A stretch of DNA of 41,042 nucleotides from Acidobacteriota bacterium (GTDB taxonomy: Bacteria; Acidobacteriota; Vicinamibacteria; Vicinamibacterales; UBA2999): positions 1 to 41,042 of the forward strand of contig JAQBVV010000013.1 of assembly GCA_027622905.1 (NCBI GenBank), written 5' to 3'. The notes below the pieces were generated by a model. The model was not told the origin of the DNA. It searched no databases and saw only the letters and a list, made by a program, of their open reading frames with translations. Below, one piece after another: positions 25,783-34,047 of this stretch. A program made the position numbers and the translations under genes. Each line of letters starts with the position of its first letter. The first letter of the stretch is position 1.

Positions 25783-27015
25783 ATGAATCGAGCTGATACC
25801 GCATGGATGTTGATGGCGACGGCGCTGGTGCTGCTGATGACTCCGGCGTTGGCCTTCTTCTACGGTGGCTTGGTTCGATCGAAGAACGTGCTTAGCACCA
25901 TGATGATGAGCTTCATCTCGATGGGATTCTCGGCCGTGATCTGGGCCGCGCTCGGTTACTCGCTCGCCTTCTCGGAGGGCAGCCGCTGGGTCGGGGGACT
26001 GTCGTACGCCTTCCTGTCCGGGGTGGGCCTGGAGGCGAACGGGTCGATCCCACACCTGCTCTTCATGGCCTTTCAGGGCACCTTCTGCATCATCACCGCC
26101 GCCCTGATCTCGGGCGCCATCGTTGAGCGGATGCGGTTTTCGGCCTATCTGGCATTTATCTCCCTCTGGGTGATCGTCGTCTACGCTCCGGTGGCGCACT
26201 GGGTCTGGGGTGGCGGCTGGTTGGCGGATCTGGGGGCCCTGGACTTCGCTGGTGGAACCGTCGTGCACGTCAACGCGGGCATCGCGGCCCTGGTGGCGGC
26301 GGTCGTCGTCGGCAAGCGTCAGGGATACCCGTCATCGTCGCTGCTGCCGCACAATGTGCCATTCGTGCTGCTGGGTACGGGCCTGCTGTGGTTCGGCTGG
26401 TTCGGTTTCAATGCCGGCAGTGCGTTGGCAGCCGACGGGATTGCCAGTCTGGCGTTCGTGACGACGATGCTGGCCCCAGGGGGCACGCTGGTCGTCTGGT
26501 GTTTTCTCGACATGAGCCGGTCGGGCCGGCCGACAGCCGTCGGCTGTGCGACGGCGATTGTCGTGGGTCTTGTGGCTGTGACACCCGCCGCCGGATTCAT
26601 CAGCCCCATGAGCGCCATCGCGCTCGGCGGAATCGCGGCGCTGCCGAGCTACTTCGCCATGATGTATCGCGCGTCGACCTCGCTGGACGACTCCCTCGAC
26701 GTGGTGGCGGCGCACGGAGTTGGCGGCGCGACCGGCGCCGTGTTGACAGGCGTATTCGCGCAACAGAGCTTGAACGGCGTCGCTGACGGCCTGCTGTTCG
26801 GTAATCCGGGCCAGGTTGTGACGCAGATAGCCGCTGTGGCCGCGGTGATCGTGTACAGCGGTGCTATGAGTTTCGTCCTTTTGAAGGTGATCGGCCTGGT
26901 GATTCCGCTGCGCGCGAGCGAAGAAGAGGAATCCACCGGGCTGGATATCACCCAGCACGGTGAAGAAGCCTACCTGCACGTCGGCGGGACCCTGACGCGC
27001 GGCCACAACGGGTGA
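25783..27015 (+). CDS. amtB: Ammonium transporter, AmtB type, no signal peptide
   Basis: The 410-residue transporter starts directly with the first membrane segment, MNRADTAWMLMATALVLLMT, unlike its neighbour. Pore histidines are at 162 (GGTVVHVNAGIAAL) and 311 (VAAHGVGGATGAV), with the WGGGWLADLGALDF segment and C-terminal EESTGLDITQHGEEAY. Such tails bind GlnK. It is paired with the following glnK in the classic amtB-glnK order. RBS GGAGG lies just before ATG 25783. It is clearly a different Amt branch from the first gene. Confidence 0.95.
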   Translation: MNRADTAWMLMATALVLLMTPALAFFYGGLVRSKNVLSTMMMSFISMGFSAVIWAALGYSLAFSEGSRWVGGLSYAFLSGVGLEANGSIPHLLFMAFQGTFCIITAALISGAIVERMRFSAYLAFISLWVIVVYAPVAHWVWGGGWLADLGALDFAGGTVVHVNAGIAALVAAVVVGKRQGYPSSSLLPHNVPFVLLGTGLLWFGWFGFNAGSALAADGIASLAFVTTMLAPGGTLVVWCFLDMSRSGRPTAVGCATAIVVGLVAVTPAAGFISPMSAIALGGIAALPSYFAMMYRASTSLDDSLDVVAAHGVGGATGAVLTGVFAQQSLNGVADGLLFGNPGQVVTQIAAVAAVIVYSGAMSFVLLKVIGLVIPLRASEEEESTGLDITQHGEEAYLHVGGTLTRGHNG

Positions 27016-27055
27016 TGCACGCGGTCTGTCTATTTCTACACGGGGAGAACACTGT

Positions 27056-27385
27056 ATGAAGCTCATCAAAACGATCATTCGCCCCAACAAGGTGGACGAC
27101 GTGAAGGACGCGCTGGCGGCGCTGAGTATTGCAGGGATGACCGTGACCGAAGTGCGCGGGCACGGCAAGCAGAAGGGTCACACGGCCATCTACCGCGGCA
27201 AGGAGTACAACGTCAGCTTGTTGCCGAAGATGGAGATCGACGTCGTGGTGCCGGATGGGATCGTCGAGGATGCGATCAAGGCGATCGTGGAAGCCGCCCG
27301 CACAGGCGAAATTGGTGACGGGAGGGTCTTCGTGCTTCCCGTACTGGAGAGCTACCGCATTCGGACCGGGGAAAAGGAAAGCTAG
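27056..27385 (+). CDS. glnK: PII signal-transduction protein GlnK, copy 2
   Basis: The 109-residue PII has the identical T-loop and Tyr51 as copy 1. The 13 differences lie elsewhere, mostly at residues 66-82 before the B loop, such as G66P, D68G, A70V and W82R. RBS-like GGGGAGAA lies upstream of the ATG. It pairs with the second amtB. Shared T-loops suggest both are targets of the same GlnD, while the 66-82 differences may alter effector binding (inference). Confidence 0.96.
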   Translation: MKLIKTIIRPNKVDDVKDALAALSIAGMTVTEVRGHGKQKGHTAIYRGKEYNVSLLPKMEIDVVVPDGIVEDAIKAIVEAARTGEIGDGRVFVLPVLESYRIRTGEKES

Positions 27386-27391
27386 GCGCGG

Positions 27392-28678
27392 CTATTCGTG
27401 GCGCAGCGCCTCGATCGGATCGAGGCGCGCCGCGCGGAACGCCGGGACCATACCGAAGAAGATGCCGACGGCCGCGGAGAATCCGAGGCCGAGGGCGAAC
27501 GACCACCAGGGCAGGGATACGGGAAAGCCGGTCGTGAGGCTGATGACGATCCCGATGGCGCTCCCGAGGGCAATCCCGAGGATGCCCCCGAGCGAGGTCA
27601 GCACCACGGCCTCGGCCAAAAACTGAAACAGGATTTCCCGTCGTCTGGCACCGAGAGCCTTTCGGAGGCCGATCTCCCGCGTGCGCTCGGTGACCGATAT
27701 CGTCATGATGGCCATCACCCCGATCCCGCCCACCATGAGCGCGATCGACGAGATGGCGATCAATGCCAGCAGCGTCGCCTGGCTCACCTGCTCCCACACA
27801 TCCAGCGCGGCATCCTGTGTGACGAGGTCGAAATCGTTCGGCTCGTCCAGCGTGAGTCCGTGCCGAATGCGCATGATCTCCTCGACCTCGGTCAGCAGCG
27901 CCTGCCTGGCTCCGTCCACGCGCGGCGCCACCGCGAGGAGCACGCTCTGGTGCGTGCCGCCGCCGCGGGAGAACATCTGGATGCCGAACTGTTTCCGATA
28001 CGTCGTTTCGGGAATCACCACGAAATCGTCCTGACCGAGGTCGAAACCGCCGGCCGAGGGCCGTTCGCCAACGACGCCCACGACCGTGTATTGTGCCGGT
28101 CCGATGCGTACCCGCTTGCCGACCGGATCGATGCCGCGCTCGCCGAACAGCGCCTGAAACGGGGTCTGCCCCAGCACGACGACGTTGCGCCGTCGCGAGA
28201 CCTCGCCTTCGGTGAAGAATCGACCCGCCTGCAGGTCAAGAAAGTTGATGCTGGCGAAGTGTTCCGTGGCACCGAGCACGCCCAGTAACTTGGTGCGGTC
28301 GCTGCGATAGAACACGCGCGTCTGGGTCGGCGGTCCACCCGCGCCAAGCCAGATGTCCACGAGCCCGGCGGAGGGCGCCAGTTTCTCGATGGCCGCCGCA
28401 TCGTCAACCGTGAGATTCGGGCGGCGCAGCAGTTCGGCGAAGTCGTTGCCGGCGGCCAGGCTCACGCCGCTGAATTTCGCGACGAAGATCGTGTTCGGCC
28501 CGAGCTGGCGGATGCTGTCGCGTAACGACTCGTCGAACCCACGGATGAGGGAGGTCATGCCGACGATCGCCATGATGCCGATCACGACGCCAAGGATCGT
28601 GAGTGCCGATCGGAGCATGTTGGTGCGTAGCGAGTCGAGCGCCAGGAGTACGACTTCGCGAAGGAGGGCGAGTCTCAT
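27392..28678 (-). CDS. MacB/FtsX-type ABC permease
   Basis: The 428-residue protein has a first membrane segment, a MacB periplasmic core domain, and a C-terminal FtsX segment with three helices. The loop MTISVTERTREIGLRKALGA is the conserved coupling sequence of the family, and the end ARLDPIEALRHE is standard. It exports through a HlyD-type adaptor and an outer-membrane channel; substrate unknown. It overlaps the upstream permease by ATGA. It is intact, unlike that neighbour. Confidence 0.9.
   Translation of the reverse strand: MRLALLREVVLLALDSLRTNMLRSALTILGVVIGIMAIVGMTSLIRGFDESLRDSIRQLGPNTIFVAKFSGVSLAAGNDFAELLRRPNLTVDDAAAIEKLAPSAGLVDIWLGAGGPPTQTRVFYRSDRTKLLGVLGATEHFASINFLDLQAGRFFTEGEVSRRRNVVVLGQTPFQALFGERGIDPVGKRVRIGPAQYTVVGVVGERPSAGGFDLGQDDFVVIPETTYRKQFGIQMFSRGGGTHQSVLLAVAPRVDGARQALLTEVEEIMRIRHGLTLDEPNDFDLVTQDAALDVWEQVSQATLLALIAISSIALMVGGIGVMAIMTISVTERTREIGLRKALGARRREILFQFLAEAVVLTSLGGILGIALGSAIGIVISLTTGFPVSLPWWSFALGLGFSAAVGIFFGMVPAFRAARLDPIEALRHE
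27406..27428. other. Palindrome at the end of convergent glnK and permease
   Basis: GCGCCTCGATC-G-GATCGAGGCGC is a perfect 11-bp palindrome with a 1-base centre. It lies inside the last codons of the minus-strand permease (DPIEALR region), 21 nt after the glnK stop, so it may end glnK transcripts. It is constrained by coding, so a pure coding explanation is possible. Confidence 0.4.
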
Positions 28679-29884
28679 TCGCGTCGAAGCGCCTCGATGG
28701 GGTCAAGGGCGGCCGCGCGCGACGCCGGGTACGCGCCGAAGAACAGGCCGACCGCGGCCGTGATACCGATGCCGAGGAGCACTGACCAGAGCTCGAGCTG
28801 AGCCGGGAGCGGGGTGGTGGCCGCGATGGCTCGCGCCGCCAGAAATCCCAGCAGGATCCCCGCCACTCCACCGACGGTCGACAGGGTCACCGATTCGGTC
28901 AGGACCTGGGACATGATGTCTCGGCGCCGGGCGCCGAGCGCCTTGCGAAGGCCGGTCACTCACGACCATCAGCATGATGTTCATGATGACGAGTCCGCCG
29001 ACCAGGAGCGACAGGGCGACGACGCCGACGAGGACCGCGAAAATACCGGTTGTCGCCTGACGATAGATCCCCAGGAGCGTATCCGACGTGAAGATGCCGA
29101 AGTTGTCCGGGTCGCGGGGACTCAGTCGCCTGGCGACCCGGAGCGCCACCGTCGCGTCATCCATCGCCACGGGCAGCAGGGTCGGCGACGTCGGCTTGAC
29201 CATGAGCGACAGTGACTGTCTCGATCCGAAGAGCTTCATGTGGCTGCCGATGGGGATCACGACGAAGCCGTCCATCGATGCGCCGAACATGCCGCCCTTT
29301 CGTTCGCTGACGCCGACCACGCGGAAGTGCACGCCCTGGATCTTGATGATCCCGTCCAGGGGGGTCGCGCCGCCGAACAGTTGATCGGCAACATCCCATC
29401 CAAGGAGCACGACCGGGCGGTTCCTGGTGACTTCGCTGGCACTCATCATCCGTCCGCGTTCGGCGTCGAAGGTCGAGAAATCGACGTAGTCGCTCGTGAC
29501 ACCCTGGATCTGGATGTTCTCCAGCACCAGGTCCTGGTACGTGATGGTTCCCCGGGCCTGGGCCTGCGCCATCACCGAGTCGATGGTCGGGCTGAACCTG
29601 CGGATCGCGTCGGCTTCGGCGAGTGTGACAAGGGGGTTGTTCCGGGTTTGCTCCTCGTCGTCCGCCGTGCGAACAGGCGGTCGCCGCTGGATGGTGAACG
29701 AATCAGCGCCGACGTCGGTCACGATGACCCTCGAGACCATCGCGTTCATGCCCTGGATCAACGACACGACCGTGACGATGGACGCGACAGCCACGATGTT
29801 GCCGAGCACGGTCATGAACGACCGCAGCTTGTTCGCCCAGATGGACTCCAGCGCGATCGCGATTGACTCGAGAATCTGGTGCAT
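28675..29884 (-). pseudogene. MacB/FtsX-type ABC permease, broken by a short deletion
   Basis: The N-terminal part, 29884 to about 28960, is a normal permease: ESIWANKLRSFMTVLGNIVA, MacB core, LVGGLVIMNIMLMVVS. After that the frame runs into wrong text. The right C-terminus, GLRKALGARRRDIMSQVLTE to DPIEALRRE, resumes in another frame from 28959 to 28675. Aligned with its sister, the segment ERTREI is missing: 4 bases remain where 18 are expected, so 14 nt are lost at 28951-28960. ATG 29884 lies 10 nt after hlyD. Confidence 0.85.
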
Positions 29885-29894
29885 CGCGGGGCCG

Positions 29895-31247
29895 CTAGGG
29901 CCGGTCCGGGACGTCCTGGAGCGCGACCTGGGCACCGTCGGCGAGCTCCCGCACGGTGGTGAAGGGCCCCGTGATGATTCGATCGGTCTCGGTCACGCCG
30001 GACAGGACTTCGAAGTAGCGTTCGCCGGCGATGCCGACAGTGATCGGCGCAAACACGGCCCGACCGTCGCGCAGCACGAACACGCCCTCCGTTTCCATGC
30101 GGGTGTGGCCTGGCGGTGGCTCGGGAACCGCGACGACGGCGTCGGTCGCCGGACGTCGAAACAGTCGGAAACGGCTTGGTGGAGTCGGTGGCGGTTCGTG
30201 GACAAGGGTGCCTGACTCGTCGTAGAGCATCTCGCGCACCGTCACCGCCTGGATGGGCACGGACACGACACCCTTGCGGGTTGCCGTGGTGATCTCCGCG
30301 GTGCACGTGAACCCCGGGCGTACGCCCGGCACTTCCTCGTCCAGCGTGATGACCACTTTGAAGTTCGTGGCTTGCGCCGTGCTGGCATTCCCGGCCGTTT
30401 GAATGGGACTGTTGCCGACCTCCGTGACGCGGCCGCGGAATGTGCGGTTCGGGACCGCGTCGATCGTCACGCGCGCGTCCTGCCCGAGCGTAACCGCGGG
30501 GATGTCGGTCTCGTCGACTTCGATCTCGCTTTCGAGCACCGTCATGTCGGCGATGGTGAGCAGCACGGTGCCGGCGTTGTTCATCGTGCCGACCATCACG
30601 TTTTCACCTTCCTCGATGTTGCGGCGCGTGATCATGCCGGTCATCGGGGCCGAGATCGTGACCTGGCTCACGTTGTACTGGGTGGTCGCGAGGCTGGCCT
30701 GTTCCTGCTTGACCTGCTCCTCGCGCGTGCGGATCTCCTGCTCGCGCGTGCGCAACTCCGCCTCGCGTACCGCCACGTCATTCTGCGCGCGTTCAAGCGA
30801 CTCGCGCGTCGTGAGTCCTTCAGCCCAGAGTTCCTCCTGCCGTCTGAGGCTCTGGCGGGCGAGTTCGAGGGTGGCACCTGCCTGCTCGACGCCGACCCGT
30901 GCCTGAAGCAGGGCAGACCGCGCGGCCGCCACGCCTGCCTCGCCCCGTTGAAGCTGACCCTCCAGCGATCGCGGGTCGATCTCGAGCAAGAACTGTCCCT
31001 CGCGGACGTGCGCGCCTTCCTGAACAGCCAGCCTCGTGACGCGGCCCATCGTGTTCGCCGAGACATTGACTTGTCGCTGCGGCTGAATCTTTCCGGACGC
31101 CGAGACGACGGCATCGAGGTCGCGCCGTCGGACCGCTTCGGCGGCCACCGTGGGAAGGTCCGGGCCACGCCACCAGAGACTCCCGCCAGCGCCGGCGATC
31201 GCGATCACCACCGTGCCGGCGATCGTGATCTTCGTCGTTCTCGTCAT
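29895..31247 (-). CDS. HlyD/MacA-type membrane-fusion adaptor
   Basis: The 450-residue protein has an N-terminal membrane anchor (TITIAGTVVIAIAG-like), a lipoyl half with RLAVQEGAHVREGQFLLEID, a long glutamine/glutamate-rich coiled coil with REAELRTREQEIRTREEQV, the second lipoyl half with SAPMTGMITRRNIEEGE, then beta-barrel and membrane-proximal domains. It links inner-membrane permeases to an outer-membrane channel. The stretch of arginine/glutamate repeats at about 140-165 is coiled coil. ATG 31247 overlaps the upstream gene stop. The frame further upstream is open but unrelated. Confidence 0.9.
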   Translation of the reverse strand: MTRTTKITIAGTVVIAIAGAGGSLWWRGPDLPTVAAEAVRRRDLDAVVSASGKIQPQRQVNVSANTMGRVTRLAVQEGAHVREGQFLLEIDPRSLEGQLQRGEAGVAAARSALLQARVGVEQAGATLELARQSLRRQEELWAEGLTTRESLERAQNDVAVREAELRTREQEIRTREEQVKQEQASLATTQYNVSQVTISAPMTGMITRRNIEEGENVMVGTMNNAGTVLLTIADMTVLESEIEVDETDIPAVTLGQDARVTIDAVPNRTFRGRVTEVGNSPIQTAGNASTAQATNFKVVITLDEEVPGVRPGFTCTAEITTATRKGVVSVPIQAVTVREMLYDESGTLVHEPPPTPPSRFRLFRRPATDAVVAVPEPPPGHTRMETEGVFVLRDGRAVFAPITVGIAGERYFEVLSGVTETDRIITGPFTTVRELADGAQVALQDVPDRP

Positions 31248-31960
31248 GCCGTTCCGCCGACTATCGCCGTGATGATGCCCATCGTGATCGACAGTGTGAC
31301 ATAGGCACCGACGAACGCGCAGGCGACCCGGCGGGCACGTTTTCGGTAGAGCACGGACACGCCGATGGCCAGCACGATGACCCACCAGATCACGAAGAGA
31401 TCGACCGCGGCGAGGACGCGAGCCACTGGCGACGATTCGTCCAGCATCGGAAAGACGGCCCCGAGCGTCATCGGACTGGACAGCGTTTCGCGCGTGTAGG
31501 TCAGCGGCGCGCCGATGACCTGGCGCAACGCCAGAATGACGCCAGCGTGGCCGACGATGGCCAGGACCTGCCGGTAGGTGACAGCTCCTGACGTCGGCGG
31601 CCGAAACACCGCAAGGACCAGAGCCGAGAGTCCGACAGTCAGCAGCGGGCCGGTCACCAGAGCCATGACGGTCGCGTAGAGCACCCCATGCCGGCTGGCC
31701 TCTACCAGGGCCACATACTGTTGGTCGTCGACGGTCTGGCCGACGGCGGCCCCCATGCGCTCCCATCGGTCGAGCAGCGCCAATTGCCCCACATTTGTCT
31801 CCAGGACTATTGCGGAGCACCCCAAAGTGACAAAAAGAGTCAGTGTGACCACTCCGAATGCCCGTGGCGCCTGGGAGAGCGCTTCGAACGTGTACCGGGG
31901 AGCGTGAAAAACTGCGATGATACGAGCAACCAGCGGCATGGCCTGACGCCCAGTCGACAA
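31244..31960 (-). CDS. Yip1-like multi-pass membrane protein
   Basis: The product has about five membrane segments and a MPLVARIIAVFHAPRYTFEA start region typical of Yip1-domain proteins. Three starts are possible. ATG 31984 lies beyond a perfect TATAAT at 32001-32006, which would leave it only a 10-nt leader. TTG 31960 has AGGAG (31966-31970) five bases upstream. ATG 31939 gives the most family-like first residues. TTG 31960 is chosen on the RBS. The gene heads the exporter operon and overlaps hlyD by ATGA. Role unknown. Confidence 0.7.
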   Translation of the reverse strand: MSTGRQAMPLVARIIAVFHAPRYTFEALSQAPRAFGVVTLTLFVTLGCSAIVLETNVGQLALLDRWERMGAAVGQTVDDQQYVALVEASRHGVLYATVMALVTGPLLTVGLSALVLAVFRPPTSGAVTYRQVLAIVGHAGVILALRQVIGAPLTYTRETLSSPMTLGAVFPMLDESSPVARVLAAVDLFVIWWVIVLAIGVSVLYRKRARRVACAFVGAYVTLSITMGIITAIVGGTA

Positions 31961-31987
31961 CTTATCTCCTGATACGAATGTCATAGT

Positions 31988-33058
31988 TTGATTAGTCAAA
32001 ATTATAGCGTCGGGCACTGGCGCCGATTGATCGGCGCCAGCCTCCTGTGCCTGGCACCGGCGACAGCTGACTTTCTGGCGCCGGCGGCAGCGGACGCACA
32101 GATTGTCGAATCGGTTGGCACCAGGGCCCTCGGGATGGGTGGCGCATTCGTCGCGGTCGCCTCCGACAGCACTGCCACCTGGTGGAACCCTGCGGGCATC
32201 GCCGCAGGGCCGTTTGTCGACATCGGCTGGGGGCGGGACCGGCTCGAGGTGACCGAGGAGGCTCCTGCGTGGCGCCACAAGAATTCCTGGTTTGCGCTTG
32301 GTACGCCAGCGCTCGGCTTGAGCTACTACCGGCTTCGGATCACCGACTTCCCGTCCGCGACGTCCGGGGGAGCGGCGGCGACCGACAGACCCGTGCAGTC
32401 GCTGGCGATGAGCCAGCTCGGCGTCACGATCGTGCGGACGCTGGTGTCGGGGGTGCACGTCGGTACGACCCTGAAGCGCGTACGGGGAGTCGTGCGCACT
32501 GGTCCGCTCGACAACGCCTCCCTATCGGACAGCGCCGCGTTGTCCGACGCATTGGAGCAGGGGGAGTCGCTCGAGGGTGGCGATTTCCAGAGCCGCTACG
32601 ACCTGGATGTGGGCTTCATTGCGGTTTCCGGACCGTTGCGCCTTGGTGGGACTGTTCGCAATGTTCGTGAGCCGGAGTTCTTCGGCGCAGGTGGGTCGTC
32701 CGACGAGTCTGCGGCCGGGATGCAATTGCCGAGGCAGGTCAGGGTCGGCGCGGCGTTTGATGGCGCGGCGGTCGGGAGTATTCCGCTGACCGTGGCTCTC
32801 GACGCGGATGTGCGCACGTACATGACCACGGCGGGCGAACGCCGGATGATCGCGCTCGGCGCCGAGCAGTGGATGTTCAACAGGCGCGTCGCCGTGCGGG
32901 TGGGAGGCCGGGTCAATACACGGGGCACCCGCGAGAGCGTCGCTACCGTGGGGCTCACCGTCGCGGCAGGCGGCGGGTTGTATCTGGACGGACACGCCGT
33001 GCGGGGCGGGCTCGAGGACGAGCGCGGCTGGGGTTTGGCCACTCGCATTTCGTTTTGA
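31988..33058 (+). CDS. Outer-membrane barrel protein (PorV/TraF/FadL-like)
   Basis: The product, up to 356 residues, has a signal peptide ending in ADAQ and then VESVGTRALGMGGAFVAVAS followed by TATWWNPAGIAAG. This GMGGAFVA ... WNPAG pattern marks PorV/UPF0164/TraF-like outer-membrane proteins. The C-terminus, GWGLATRISF, ends in phenylalanine as barrels do. TTG 31988 is the widest start; TTG 32027 is another. It is divergent from the exporter genes and might be the channel partner or an unrelated porin (inference). Confidence 0.7.
   Translation: MISQNYSVGHWRRLIGASLLCLAPATADFLAPAAADAQIVESVGTRALGMGGAFVAVASDSTATWWNPAGIAAGPFVDIGWGRDRLEVTEEAPAWRHKNSWFALGTPALGLSYYRLRITDFPSATSGGAAATDRPVQSLAMSQLGVTIVRTLVSGVHVGTTLKRVRGVVRTGPLDNASLSDSAALSDALEQGESLEGGDFQSRYDLDVGFIAVSGPLRLGGTVRNVREPEFFGAGGSSDESAAGMQLPRQVRVGAAFDGAAVGSIPLTVALDADVRTYMTTAGERRMIALGAEQWMFNRRVAVRVGGRVNTRGTRESVATVGLTVAAGGGLYLDGHAVRGGLEDERGWGLATRISF
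32001..32006 (-). promoter_or_regulatory. Putative -10 element of the exporter operon
   Basis: The minus strand reads TATAAT exactly, with no clear -35 in the correct place. The AT-rich divergent gap of about 45 bp is the only candidate promoter region for both this operon and the barrel gene to its right. Confidence 0.4.
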
Positions 33059-33193
33059 CGACGATGTGCGTTCCGGTGATTCGGAGGCGGTAGAGGTGAG
33101 ATGGCTGCTAGACCGAAACGAAAAGCGCTCCAGTTCGGCGAGGCTCCCAAGGGCTGATGCCTCCGCTTGGATCCAGATCAAGTCGCCACTAAT

Positions 33194-33240
33194 TGTCAGT
33201 TCGAGCTGACGCAATTTGTCAGAACGCCAAGTAACGTCAG
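33194..33240 (+). promoter_or_regulatory. Clustered GTCAG sites (PilR-like enhancer)
   Basis: TGTCAG (33194-33199), CTGAC (33206-33210, inverted), TGTCAG (33217-33222) and CGTCAG (33235-33240) lie about 90-137 bp before the sigma-54 promoter. In Pseudomonas, PilR binds tandem TGTC-containing sites upstream of pilA. Binding here is inferred. Confidence 0.5.
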
Positions 33241-33330
33241 GCTCACCGCACCCTGTTCCAGACGTATATATATCTGTAACACACTGAAAAAAATACGGTT
33301 ACTGTCTTTTAAACTCATTTGTACCAGAGG

Positions 33331-33346
33331 CGGCACGCCACTTGCT
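33331..33346 (+). promoter_or_regulatory. Sigma-54 promoter of the prepilin gene
   Basis: CGGCACGCCACTTGCT matches TGGCAC-N5-TTGCW in all but the first base. It gives a leader of about 110-115 nt to ATG 33472. Sigma-54 pilin promoters with PilR are well known. Confidence 0.78.
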
Positions 33347-33354
33347 AAAAGGAA

Positions 33355-33397
33355 GGGCAGGACGCGCTGCCCACCGGGGTGGCCAAGTCCCCCCGGT
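33355..33397 (+). promoter_or_regulatory. Two adjacent hairpins in the prepilin mRNA leader
   Basis: GGGCAG/CTGCCC (33355-33360, 33367-33372) and ACCGGGG/CCCCGGT (33373-33379, 33391-33397) stack back to back just after the likely transcription start. They may protect the 5' end of an abundant mRNA. No known riboswitch motif was recognised. Confidence 0.45.
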
Positions 33398-33471
33398 CGG
33401 CATTGATGCGGTGCCTGATCGGCAGTGCGTTGACGAAACAGTGCGTTCATTTATTTTTGAGGAGCAGACGG

Positions 33472-34008
33472 ATGAAGATTCAGAACCAGGTTCGGGACGA
33501 CAAGGGATTCACGCTGATCGAGCTGCTGATCGTCGTGGCGATCATCGGCATCATTGCGGCGATTGCGGTGCCCGGTCTGCTCCGCGCCCGCCAGTCGGGG
33601 AACGAGGCGTCGGCGATCGCGTCGATGCGGACCATCGGTGGGGCCGAGGCGACGTATGCGGCCAGCTGCGGAGGCGGCGGGTATGCGCCGACGCTGGAGA
33701 ATCTTGCGTTGGCGCCGGCCGGCGGCGTGGGCTTCATTAGCCCGGACCTGGCCACGACTGGCGTGACCAAGAGCGGCTACACGATGACGCTGGCGGTGGG
33801 CACGGACGCGACGGTGGTGGCCGCCTCCGCGGCCACGTGTAACGCTGGCGCGGCGACGGTGGCGTCCTTCTATGCGCACGCGGAGCCGGTCACGGTGGGG
33901 AGCACCGGGCAGCGGTCGTTCGCCACGGACAATCGCGGCACGATCTTCCAGCTGGCCACCGGTGCGACGATTCCGGCGACGATGGCGGGCGCCACGAGCC
34001 TTCAGTAG
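33472..34008 (+). CDS. pilA: Type IV prepilin (PilA-like)
   Basis: The 178-residue prepilin has an 11-residue basic leader followed by G12 and FTLIELLIVVAIIGIIAAIA, so cleavage by PilD after G12 and methylated Phe13 are expected, with Glu17 as the mature Glu5. The globular part has two cysteines, C66 and C123, likely a disulfide. ATG 33472 has GAGGAG upstream. A terminator follows at 34048. The next gene is a disulfide-forming enzyme, fitting the cysteine pair. Promoter type supports a major pilin rather than a minor one. Confidence 0.9.
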   Translation: MKIQNQVRDDKGFTLIELLIVVAIIGIIAAIAVPGLLRARQSGNEASAIASMRTIGGAEATYAASCGGGGYAPTLENLALAPAGGVGFISPDLATTGVTKSGYTMTLAVGTDATVVAASAATCNAGAATVASFYAHAEPVTVGSTGQRSFATDNRGTIFQLATGATIPATMAGATSLQ

Positions 34009-34047
34009 AGCGCGATCGCTCGGCACCTCCTGCGTTCTTCCGAAGAG

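Larger units (their letters stand above)
33059..33471. other. Control region upstream of the prepilin gene
   Basis: This 413-bp gap has no convincing gene. It holds four GTCAG-type sites at 33194-33240, an AT-rich tract at about 33245-33325 with TATATATAT, the sigma-54 promoter at 33331-33346, and two hairpins in the leader. The order is the usual one for sigma-54 pilin genes. Confidence 0.6.

Noticed and set aside
33361-33470. Possible c-di-GMP riboswitch in the prepilin leader
   Set aside because: The leader is structured, but the GEMM core sequences are not present, so only hairpins are reported.
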